A program made the position numbers and the translations under genes. Of a stretch of DNA of 64,000 bases, positions 17,612-26,023 are shown one piece after another. The stretch comes from Fortiea contorta PCC 7126 (GTDB taxonomy: Bacteria; Cyanobacteriota; Cyanobacteriia; Cyanobacteriales; Nostocaceae): positions 3,685,895-3,749,894 of the forward strand of contig NZ_KB235930.1 of assembly GCF_000332295.1 (NCBI RefSeq), written 5' to 3'. The stretch's first letter is position 1. Every line of letters begins with the position of its first letter. A model generated the notes under the pieces. That model was given only the letters and a program-made list of their open reading frames with translations, made no database searches and was not told where the DNA came from.

Positions 17612-20600
17612 CTACTGACGCCGGCGATTCGCCACAAGAGCCTGATTCACCTGAGTCAACAAATCTTCCATGGAAATCGAGCGAGGTAAAATTTGGGCGC
17701 AGATAGCGCTAAAAACAGTTTCTATCGACTCCAAGCGATTTTTATTTGACTTGTCAATTTCTCTTGGGGAAATTGTCGCAGTTGAATTTGCACGCTGGTC
17801 GAGGATTAAAATTGGTGGGAGATGGAAAGGTGAATCGGCTAGTGCTTTCATCGCTTTGAGTACTTCTTTGTGAATCGCCGATTCTCCTAAACAAATCAGC
17901 AATAAATCTACACTTTGGTGGCGAATTTGCTGTAAGACTTCAGCCCAACACCCACTCATTGCGGCTTTAAAACCAGCTGTCTGCAGATACTGAATTAAAG
18001 CTTGGAACCACTCAGAACCTCGTTGAGGAGTTTCTCCATCGTCTAGAGAACTTTTTTCTGAACCATAAACTTTTGCTCGCCTACGTTTTGCTTGCGGCAA
18101 ATCCCGTAGCATAGTTACATCTACCACTAAAATACTGGGTGGACAGCAAACACCAGCAGCAATTTGTAAAACTGATAATAAAGCATCTGTTTGAGCGCAG
18201 CTATTGCTATCATCTTTACCCACTGCTTTTAAATAGGGAAAGACCGAAAGTCCGGGGATTTGGGAAGCTGCTAGGGTAGTTGTCACATCGCAAGTCACTA
18301 ACGGTAGACCTGCTAAACGCGGATGCTGGACGAGTTGATGCAGATAAACTTGTGCTATCTGAGATTCTACATCTAGCAAAATTACATCAAATTGCCAAAC
18401 CCTCGCCAAGAGTTCTGCTTGGTCTAAATCGTCTACTTCAATTACTCGATGTTCTCGCAGTGAAGGATGGGGATTGATTGATTCCAATTCGGGATTAACT
18501 AATCTGAGAATTCGCAGCGGAATTTTTGTCAAGGAGACTTCACCAGAGTCTGTACCCGATGGCGAAATTGTCGGTACAGTACATAAAGTTTCTAGCAGCG
18601 GTACCAAGTTTTGATGCTGCACTGGTAAACTCAAGAAACCGTCAGATCGATTAGCAAAGGCTTGATCCTTTTCGGCTCCCGTTGCTGTCACTATCACCGG
18701 AATATGGCGAGTTGCTGGATCAGATTTGAGTAAGGTGAGCACATCCCAACCTGACAACAAAGGTAGTAATGGATTTAAGAATACAGCTTTTGGTTGCAGG
18801 CGACGAGCTTTTTCTACTGCTTCTGTTCCCGAACGCGCAATCACCACGCGATAACCTAAACCTTTGAGTTGCTCAGTCAAGTCTTCAACATAACGCGCGA
18901 CCGCTTCGACTACCAACACTAATCTTTGTGAAGAAACAGGGTGATGTGGTGTGGAGGTATTGACATATGGACGATTTACTGGATTGTTCCTAATTTCTGC
19001 ATTTTTAGTCTCTGCATCTATAGTTTCTTCTTCCTCCGGTTCGCTAAAACCAGTTTTTGGGGGACTAGGCGGTAGGAGCAGCGTGAATTGACTGCCTTTA
19101 CCTTCACGTGATAAAAAACTGACATCGCCACCGTGGAGGCGCGCTAAGGCTCTGGTTAACACTAGTCCTAAGCCTGTACCTTCAAATTGGCGAGTCAGAG
19201 GATTCTCTAATTGTTGGAATTTTTGAAAGATTAAGTGTTGCTGATGTTCAGGAATACCGATACCTGTATCCCAGACAGTGAAAGCAATCCAGCCTTCCCA
19301 GCGACTGACGCGCAAGCCAATTTCCCCACAAGTTTCCGTAAATTTGAAAGCGTTAGAAAGTAGATGTACCAACATTTGCCGCAAGCGCAATTCATCCGCG
19401 ACCATCTGGTCTAAGCTTGGTTCAATGCTCAGACTTAATTTTAATGACGATGGATGACTCGAATGTGGTTGACTAGTTGCTGTGGTTTTGGTAGTTTGAG
19501 AGTGCATAGCCTTCGCTTCTGATAAAGCGCGATCGCACACAGCACGAATTTGTAACGGGACTGGCGTCAGTTCCATCTGTCCTGTCTCCATCCTCGTCAA
19601 ATCCAAAATGTCATTGACCACACTCATCAAATGGCGTCCGCTTTGATGAATCAGCCCTGCGTACCGGGCTTGACGCTCATTTAATTCTCCCAGTTGTTGG
19701 TCTACCAATAACCTAGATAACCCTAAAACTGCTGTCAGCGGTGTCTTCAGTTCATGACTGATACAAGCCAAGAACTCGTCTTTGAGGCGATTTAATTGAA
19801 TTAAATCAGCATTTTTCGCAGCTAGTTCCTTACAAAGTTGCTGTTGTTCAGTCACATCAGTCGCTAACACCAGCCACACTTCACTGCTACATAGTCCTGT
19901 TTGGGTAGTATTCAGGGTAATTTTGGGTTCTGGTTGCAAAGCTAGAGGAATTTTAGCAAACTGCCAAATTCTTTCTTCACTATTTTCCATTTCCACAATA
20001 CATGTGCAGGTACCCACTTGGCTGTCCCAGAAGCAGTGATTAGCCGCAGTAGCTGTGGAAGCTGGCTGTTCATGAGTATGATTCACAGGTAGTGTAACTG
20101 ATGGTGTTCGCTGTGGTAAACCAGTTTGGTGGATAGCTTCGCCGCTGGAAGAGAAGTGTTGCTCTTGGGGATAAACTTTTAGCGGTGTAACTTGTTCTTC
20201 AAGGTTATGTCCTGTTTCCCCACTATGGGGTTGTACCTTAGCCGTTTGACGTGTAGGGTATCGTGCTTGTTTATTTTGTGTAGGCGCTAAAATCGCATCT
20301 ACTTGCTTTCTAATGCCTTCTGGGTCTTTTAATACTCCCAATTGTTGACCCCAAGCTGGATTTTGGGCTACCACTTCACCACTAGCACTTTGCAGCATTA
20401 GAGGCCAAGGTAATCTTTCCAATAACTCTACCAGTGGCTTGTGGATGACTAATTGTTGTAAATTTGGCGAGTGCGTTTGTGAGTATAAAGCCGTAAACTC
20501 CTGGTGTGTATTCAAAGATAACCCTTGGTGTATCGAGTGGGGAGGATAAACTGTCCCAACAGCTACCCTCTCTTTTGCCAACAACCTCAACAACCGTAAG

Positions 20601-20995
20601 CTATCCAGCAGTCCTAAAAATTTACCATCAGCATCAACAAGTGCCCAATCTAAATTAGATTGAGTTGGGCTGGATTGATAGCGCCAGCGTAAACCAAATT
20701 GCGCCACACGCTCATTAGCTGGTATGGTTTGTATTGGAGCAATCAAAGCCGCACTAAAAATTGCCAGTGGCTGCTGCAAGTTGAGTAATTGATCACCATC
20801 CACTGTTGCCCAAAACTTATGCATAACATGGGCACAATACAGCAATCCTACCGGGCATTGCTGCTGATTTACCACCACCAAGCGATCGCACTGCTGTTGC
20901 TCAAAAATCTCCAGCACTGTTGCCAGAGTAGTTGTTTCTAGGCAAAACGGCACGCTTGCTAGAAAATCATAAAGCGGGTACTGTAGCGTTGACAT
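17612..20995 (-). CDS. Hybrid histidine kinase with CBS-like N-terminus and three receiver-like domains
   Basis: About 1127 residues from ATG 20995 (MSTLQYPLYDF); an upstream TTG at 21091 would add 32 residues without better support. Order: CBS-like pair (about 10-175), a PAS-like and low-complexity region (190-400), HisKA with SHELKTPLTAVLG (His near 415), HATPase (545-660), then three receiver-like regions. Receiver 1 (about 690-800) has lost the acidic pair, the phospho-acceptor Asp is Asn (FLNPLLPLLSGW) and the conserved Lys is missing. Receiver 2 keeps VDD and ILLDVE. Receiver 3 has LLLICLGES with Cys in place of Asp. It is divergent from kaiA. Degenerate receivers recall the pseudo-receivers of CikA and KaiA. 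Confidence 0.82.
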   Translation of the reverse strand: MSTLQYPLYDFLASVPFCLETTTLATVLEIFEQQQCDRLVVVNQQQCPVGLLYCAHVMHKFWATVDGDQLLNLQQPLAIFSAALIAPIQTIPANERVAQFGLRWRYQSSPTQSNLDWALVDADGKFLGLLDSLRLLRLLAKERVAVGTVYPPHSIHQGLSLNTHQEFTALYSQTHSPNLQQLVIHKPLVELLERLPWPLMLQSASGEVVAQNPAWGQQLGVLKDPEGIRKQVDAILAPTQNKQARYPTRQTAKVQPHSGETGHNLEEQVTPLKVYPQEQHFSSSGEAIHQTGLPQRTPSVTLPVNHTHEQPASTATAANHCFWDSQVGTCTCIVEMENSEERIWQFAKIPLALQPEPKITLNTTQTGLCSSEVWLVLATDVTEQQQLCKELAAKNADLIQLNRLKDEFLACISHELKTPLTAVLGLSRLLVDQQLGELNERQARYAGLIHQSGRHLMSVVNDILDLTRMETGQMELTPVPLQIRAVCDRALSEAKAMHSQTTKTTATSQPHSSHPSSLKLSLSIEPSLDQMVADELRLRQMLVHLLSNAFKFTETCGEIGLRVSRWEGWIAFTVWDTGIGIPEHQQHLIFQKFQQLENPLTRQFEGTGLGLVLTRALARLHGGDVSFLSREGKGSQFTLLLPPSPPKTGFSEPEEEETIDAETKNAEIRNNPVNRPYVNTSTPHHPVSSQRLVLVVEAVARYVEDLTEQLKGLGYRVVIARSGTEAVEKARRLQPKAVFLNPLLPLLSGWDVLTLLKSDPATRHIPVIVTATGAEKDQAFANRSDGFLSLPVQHQNLVPLLETLCTVPTISPSGTDSGEVSLTKIPLRILRLVNPELESINPHPSLREHRVIEVDDLDQAELLARVWQFDVILLDVESQIAQVYLHQLVQHPRLAGLPLVTCDVTTTLAASQIPGLSVFPYLKAVGKDDSNSCAQTDALLSVLQIAAGVCCPPSILVVDVTMLRDLPQAKRRRAKVYGSEKSSLDDGETPQRGSEWFQALIQYLQTAGFKAAMSGCWAEVLQQIRHQSVDLLLICLGESAIHKEVLKAMKALADSPFHLPPILILDQRANSTATISPREIDKSNKNRLESIETVFSAICAQILPRSISMEDLLTQVNQALVANRRRQ

Positions 20996-21837
20996 AAGGC
21001 TTCGGGGGTCACTCTTGCTGTGGAAGCATCCGGCTTCACCATTGGCATTTGGACTAACGGTAATCACGCCTGAAGCAATATCCTCATACAAAGGCTCATA
21101 TAATAAGTTCTCGTAACAATCTCAAATCCCATCACCACAATCGGCTATGCCATAAAAAATACTTAGTTAAGTCCACCAATTGTTTCAGCGATGCCTTCCA
21201 CTTTTGCTGCATTGAACTTGGGGAAATTATCCTTGACAGCATTTACCTATTGTGGCAATTCCTCCTCAATAACAATAACTAAAACAATTATGGCCCTAAA
21301 GATTCGCTTTAGAACCTTGAGGAATTATAATGATTTAGAATGCCATAATCCTTCAAGTCCGTTTAAGTATCTTATCAAGGAGTCAAGCAAAAAAATATAT
21401 ATATAGATGGATATGCTTATACAAATCATCAACTAATTCACAGCACCCTCTAAGACTAACGCCACATCAATGATTGACTAGAAAAAGTGCTGAGTAAAAA
21501 TACCAATCTCTAGCCCCAGCCTTTTTTTCTGCGTTGTTCTTGCTGCAGCGCTACACAGAAAAACCAAAGGAAGAGCCAACGTTATAGTTAGCCAGCCCGG
21601 TTTTACAGCTTTCCTTGTAGTAGCCATCTGCGTTAGTTTTGTCTGGGCTAAGAAGTCTGAAGTTCCACTAATCGTATCAGTTTGTTAAGTAATTGATACA
21701 AACAGTGAACATCAACAATTAACTCAGCGCAGACTAACGAGCATACTAGGCACTTCCACTAAGTTTAGAAGTTTTTATAAAACTTAATCAGCCCAATAAA
21801 CTTCATCAGGGCGATGAAGGAGATGTATAAGCAATAA
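20996..21837. other. Intergenic region between divergent kinase and kaiA genes
   Basis: About 840 bases hold the promoters of the kinase (minus) and kaiABC (plus). A 71-codon open frame at 21191-21406 has no recognisable product and I treat it as spurious. I looked for a remnant of the KaiA pseudo-receiver domain upstream of kaiA and saw none; an in-frame TAA directly precedes the kaiA ATG. Confidence 0.55.
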
Positions 21838-22419
21838 ATGTTATTAACAAGAATAAATTTTCCCCTAAATGTTCAAAAAAATTTATATAACCAAGCCAAC
21901 CTAGACACCAAGCAAAAATTGAGCACATGGCTGTGGAGTTTAATTAATAACACCACAATCAAATTGTACTTTCTACCTCCAATCGCCATCACCACCGCCA
22001 AAATCTATCAGATGTTGCAGTGGTTGCCACAAAACCTTAATGAAAACTTCACTCTTCAATATTGTTATGTGTTTGCTGGTCATGAGCCAAGACGCCAGGA
22101 TTTTTTTCAACAAATGGACAAAGCAGAGCGCGATGCTTTGTTGCGAGAACTGAAATCTAACTACCAAGAAATTCTGATAAATTACTTTACTACCGACAAA
22201 AACCTAAAAGTAAAAATTGATAAATTTGTTAATGCGGTGTTTTGTGCTAATATTCCTGTGCCCCAAATTATTGAAATTCACATGGAAGTAATTGAAGAGT
22301 TTTCTAAACAACTAAGATTAGAAGGTAGAAGTGATGAGACATTGTTAGATTACCGTTTAACACTAATAGATATTTTGGCTAACTTGTGCGAAACATACAG
22401 GTGTTCAATGTATAAGTAG
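21838..22419 (+). CDS. kaiA: Circadian clock protein KaiA (shortened N-terminus)
   Basis: 193 residues. The C-terminal four-helix domain that stimulates KaiC autophosphorylation is complete (about 95-193: LKSNYQEILINYFTTD, NAVFCANIPVPQIIEIHME, EFSKQLRLEGRSDETLLDYR). The N-terminal part is only about 90 residues, against the roughly 135-residue pseudo-receiver of 284-residue unicellular KaiA; Anabaena KaiA is shorter still. The codon before the ATG is TAA, so no longer in-frame start exists. An AAGGAG at 21816-21821 may serve as ribosome binding site. It is the first gene of kaiA-kaiB-kaiC. Confidence 0.92.
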   Translation: MLLTRINFPLNVQKNLYNQANLDTKQKLSTWLWSLINNTTIKLYFLPPIAITTAKIYQMLQWLPQNLNENFTLQYCYVFAGHEPRRQDFFQQMDKAERDALLRELKSNYQEILINYFTTDKNLKVKIDKFVNAVFCANIPVPQIIEIHMEVIEEFSKQLRLEGRSDETLLDYRLTLIDILANLCETYRCSMYK

Positions 22420-22675
22420 GCATCACCAACTGTATACACCAAAAGATACATGAAAAGGGACTAGAAGCTAGGGTCTAAGAGCTAGTATTCTTGACTTAAC
22501 ACTTACATCTGCAACCTTTTTTATGTAATTTATTAGTGATAAAATTCATCCAACAAGATAAAAATATCTTTTGTTCGCTCCCTCAACCATAGTCTCTAGC
22601 TCCTAATCCCTTTTTCTAGCTAGATTGAATGCATAGCCGTTCAAAATTGAATCTTCAAGTCTAGCGTGTATCTCT

Positions 22676-22990
22676 ATGAATAAAACAAAGAAAACCTACG
22701 TTCTCAAGCTTTATGTAGCGGGGAATACGCCAAACTCAGTCCGGGCATTAAAAACACTAAAAAACATTTTAGATCAGGAATTTCAAGGTGTTTATGCCTT
22801 GAAAGTCATCGACGTTCTCAAAAGCCCACAGCTAGCAGAAGAAGATAAAATCTTAGCGACGCCTACATTATCTAAAATTTTGCCTCCTCCCGTTCGCAAG
22901 ATTATCGGCGACCTTTCTGACCGAGAAAGAGTATTGATTGGATTAGACTTACTTTATGAAGAATTGAGCGAAGAAGATTGGGCAGAGTAG
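22676..22990 (+). CDS. kaiB: Circadian clock protein KaiB
   Basis: 104 residues, the family length. It has the thioredoxin-like N-terminus [24 protein letters not shown] and the fold-switch region [33 protein letters not shown], ending in the acidic tail [10 protein letters not shown]. KaiB binds phosphorylated KaiC and sequesters KaiA, giving the negative limb of the clock, and also signals through SasA and CikA. It lies 256 bases after kaiA and 84 bases before kaiC. The sequence looks intact. Confidence 0.95.
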   Translation: MNKTKKTYVLKLYVAGNTPNSVRALKTLKNILDQEFQGVYALKVIDVLKSPQLAEEDKILATPTLSKILPPPVRKIIGDLSDRERVLIGLDLLYEELSEEDWAE

Positions 22991-23074
22991 AATATCTAAG
23001 TATAAAAATTTGTTGGACATCTCCAAAGATTAGTCATAAAGAAACTGGGTTTTATTCACGTTTTTGATCAAGCA

Positions 23075-24424
23075 ATGAGTCAAAAAGATCAAACAGACCA
23101 AAACAACACACCATTGACTGGGGGTGTAGAAAAAATCCGCACAATGATTGAGGGATTTGACGATATTAGTCATGGTGGTTTACCTGTTGGGAGAACTACC
23201 TTAGTCAGCGGTACTTCGGGAACAGGCAAAACCCTATTATCTCTGCAATTTCTCTATAACGGTATCACCTACTTTGATGAACCGGGAGTATTTGTTACTT
23301 TTGAAGAGTCGCCCAGTGATATTATTAAAAATGCCTATGTTTTCGGTTGGAATTTACAACACCTCATTGAGGAAGGTAAATTGTTTATTCTTGATGCATC
23401 TCCTGATCCTGAGGGTCAAGATATCGTTGGCAATTTCGACCTTTCAGCATTGATTGAACGCTTGCAATATGCGATTCGCAAGTACAAAGCCACACGAGTT
23501 TCGGTAGATTCCATCACAGCAGTCTTTCAGCAGTATGAAGCAATGGGGGTAGTGCGGCGGGAAATTTTTCGCTTGGTAGCACGTCTGAAAATCCTCAATG
23601 TCACCACCATCATCACGACTGAACGCACGGAAGAATACGGTGCTGTAGCCTCTTTTGGAGTAGAAGAATTTGTCTCCGATAATGTGGTAATCGTCCGCAA
23701 CGTTTTAGAAGGTGAACGCCGTCGGCGCACCATTGAAATTCTCAAATTGCGTGGCACAACTCACATGAAAGGTGAATATCCTTTTACCATTACTAACGAT
23801 GGCGTCAACATTTTCCCATTAGGAGCGATGCGCTTGACACAAAGATCCTCGAATGTTCGGGTATCTTCTGGTGTCAAAACCCTAGATGAGATGTGCGGTG
23901 GTGGTTTCTTTAAAGATTCTATTATTTTGGCAACAGGCGCCACAGGTACTGGTAAAACTCTGTTAGTCAGCAAATTTATTCAGGATGGCTGCCTCAGCGG
24001 TGAACGGGCAATATTATTTGCTTATGAAGAATCACGCGCTCAGTTGTCTCGCAATGCTTCTTCGTGGGGAATTGATTTTGAGGAACTAGAGCGCCAAGGC
24101 TTGCTCAAAATCATCTGCACTTACCCTGAGTCTACAGGATTAGAAGACCATTTACAAATTATTAAGTCGGAAATTGCTTTCTTTAAGCCAGCGCGGATTG
24201 CAATTGACTCTCTCTCAGCCCTAGCTAGAGGCGTGAGCAATAATGCATTTCGGCAGTTTGTTATCGGTGTGACAGGTTACGCGAAACAAGAAGAAATCAC
24301 TGGTTTTTTCACCAACACCACAGACCAGTTTATGGGTTCACATTCGATTACTGATTCTCATATTTCCCTGAAGGGGAGACGAAATAAGCTACAATATAGA
24401 TTCAATAAGCTTCATGGCTCTTAA
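23075..24424 (+). pseudogene. kaiC: kaiC 5' part, interrupted by an insertion sequence after Ser431
   Basis: KaiC ATPase/kinase of the clock. Residues 1-431 are authentic and collinear with Synechococcus numbering: CI Walker A GTSGTGKT (about 45-52), CI catalytic Glu pair in TFEESP, CII Walker A GATGTGKT (about 288-295), CII Glu pair in AYEESRAQ. After DSHIS (Ser431) the frame enters an IS end and adds 18 foreign residues before a stop, giving a 449-residue chimera. It lacks Thr432, the rest of CII and the C-terminal A-loop bound by KaiA. CI may fold, but hexamer-based autophosphorylation should fail. The 3' part lies at 25639-25923. Confidence 0.95.
24359..24367. repeat. Target site duplication, left copy
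   Basis: The 9-bp catatttcc here is repeated exactly at 25639-25647 on the far side of the insertion sequence. It encodes His-Ile-Ser431 of KaiC. Confidence 0.95.
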
Positions 24425-25638
24425 ACCTTGTTGATAATGCTTCCACTTATTACGATTAATTCTCATTAATTGTGTGACTAAATCAATACAGCTATCCTTG
24501 AAATGTACCCATGTTTGACCATATAAGCCGATATAAAAACTACTGTGTCTCCGTTGAGAACGACTCCTTTCTTTAATCCGAGCTATATATTTTTGGATTC
24601 CTTTGCGTTTAATAAGTTGACCATTAATTGTTGCAGAGGTGTAAGCGATCGCTATCAACAAAACTAGAGAAATAAAACGTTCACCTTGAACATTAGTGTT
24701 TTCTAAGTTATAGCCACCTGTTTTGAAATCTCTAAACATTTCTTCAATATCAAATCGCTTTTTGTAAGCAGCAATTGCTGACTCTAGGGTGTCAAAATTT
24801 GTTAAAATAAACCATGCTTCTTTGGGTGCTACTCCGTTAATTTTACGTTGCCACTTACCAGCCACATTAAAACTGATAAAACCCTGAGTCTTTGTTACCT
24901 TAACTCCCTTGATAAAAAAAGGTACTCCAGGAGTTAATCCTAAACTGCTTAACTCCATAAACATATCTTGTTTAATTTCTACAAATTCATTCTTTTTCAA
25001 TCGCAAACAAAAATATACATCCTTGCTCTGAAGGTACTTTGCTAGTTTTACCGAGCAAAATTCTCTATCCCCCAACACACAGATTTTATAATCTTTCAAT
25101 ATTGCTATAACTGGCGATAATATTTTCTGCTGTTCCGTGAGATTACTACTACCTAATTTGGGCAGCAAACTAAAATATATTGGTATGGCTCTTTTATCCC
25201 AAATCACGCTGACCATTAATAAGTTTATCCGACTCCAATTAGTCCTATCAATTGCTATATAAATAATTTTTTCATTCTGGAAGTAGTTTGCTATTAGTTC
25301 TTGAATAATTGGCAACCAAACTTTTTCAATTGTGAGATTTGGTAATGATAAAAATCTTTGTATTCTTTTTCTTCTGCTTTCAAATTTAATTCCCAAAGGT
25401 AGCGCATTCGCTAATTTTTCTAAAGTTACTTCTTTGATTGACTGCAACAGATGTATCAAAATTTTTAGCAACAGATATTCTGCTAAACTCAATTGACTTT
25501 TTAAGTGCTTTTGGTACAATATAGCTAACATTATCATTAAGTAGGTCTTATTGACAAAACTAGACCTACCTTTTTCTATCACAAAACGCTACCCATCTTA
25601 TACACCAAGCTTTTTAGGCTGTTTCGTCTCCCCTCCAG
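24368..25638 (-). mobile_element. Complete IS4-family insertion sequence (1271 bp)
   Basis: The ends are ctgaaggggagacgaaa (24368-24384) and, read on the other strand, ctggaggggagacgaaa (25622-25638), matching at 16 of 17 positions. Direct 9-bp copies of catatttcc flank it. It holds one transposase gene on the minus strand, opposite to kaiC. Intact ends, an open transposase frame and a perfect duplication point to a recent insertion. 9-bp duplications are typical of several IS4 subgroups. The precise ISfinder name cannot be given from here. Confidence 0.95.
24389..25582 (-). CDS. IS4-family transposase
   Basis: 397 residues with a GTG start at 25582; an ATG at residue 16 is an alternative. 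The DDE core is visible: first Asp in YIAIDRTNWS, second Asp in CVLGDREFCS, and the Glu within the IS4 signature Y-(2)-R-(3)-E-(6)-K, which is met exactly by YKKRFDIEEMFRDFK. The frame is unbroken and fills most of the element, so the enzyme is probably active. It moves its own element by cut-and-paste between the 17-bp inverted repeats. Confidence 0.95.
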   Translation of the reverse strand: MIEKGRSSFVNKTYLMIMLAILYQKHLKSQLSLAEYLLLKILIHLLQSIKEVTLEKLANALPLGIKFESRRKRIQRFLSLPNLTIEKVWLPIIQELIANYFQNEKIIYIAIDRTNWSRINLLMVSVIWDKRAIPIYFSLLPKLGSSNLTEQQKILSPVIAILKDYKICVLGDREFCSVKLAKYLQSKDVYFCLRLKKNEFVEIKQDMFMELSSLGLTPGVPFFIKGVKVTKTQGFISFNVAGKWQRKINGVAPKEAWFILTNFDTLESAIAAYKKRFDIEEMFRDFKTGGYNLENTNVQGERFISLVLLIAIAYTSATINGQLIKRKGIQKYIARIKERSRSQRRHSSFYIGLYGQTWVHFKDSCIDLVTQLMRINRNKWKHYQQGLRAMKLIESIL

Positions 25639-25923
25639 CATATTTCCACGATTACCGACACGATTCTCATGTTGCAATACGTAGAAATTCGTGGAGAAAT
25701 GTCTAGAGCAATTAACGTCTTCAAAATGCGGGGTTCTTGGCATGACAAGGGCATCCGCGAATATAATATCACTGCCGACGGCCCCGATATTAAAGATTCC
25801 TTCCGGAATTATGAGCGGATTGTCAGCGGTGCGCCTACCCGCGTTAGTATCGATGAAAAAGCGGAACTTTCTCGCATCGTCAGACGTTTTGAAGACAAAC
25901 AGAACTCTGATTCCGAAATTTAG
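25639..25923 (+). pseudogene. kaiC: kaiC 3' part, separated by the insertion sequence
   Basis: Starts with the second copy of the 9-bp duplication, then continues the KaiC frame from Thr432: TITDTILMLQYVEIRGEMSR, then INVFKMRGSWHDKG and DIKDSFRNYERIVSG, ending ...KQNSDSEI. It encodes the last 91 residues (432-522), including the subunit interface and the C-terminal tail that KaiA binds. Joining base 24367 to 25648 restores 522 codons, close to the usual 519. The only ATG near its start (25669) would give an 84-residue fragment that is unlikely to function alone. Confidence 0.93.
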
Positions 25924-26023
25924 TATCGTACTATATCCTTTTCCCAATTTAGTGTCGTGCTATATTTCTTTGGTGAGGAAAAGTTTTCTGCCGCCAGAAT
26001 TGATTTTTGTGTGAGGAAATGCG

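Noticed and set aside
20996-21091. Longer start (TTG) for the kinase next to kaiA
   Set aside because: The ATG at 20995 directly precedes the first conserved-looking sequence; the extension is low in structure and needs a rare start.
21191-21406. A 71-codon frame between the kinase and kaiA
   Set aside because: AT-rich, no ribosome site and no recognisable protein features.
21092-21837. Possible remnant of the KaiA pseudo-receiver domain upstream of kaiA
   Set aside because: No frame in this stretch shows receiver-like sequence, and stops are frequent.
25579-25947. Minus-strand frame overlapping the 3' end of kaiC
   Set aside because: It is antisense to the KaiC coding sequence and starts outside the insertion sequence, so it is a shadow.
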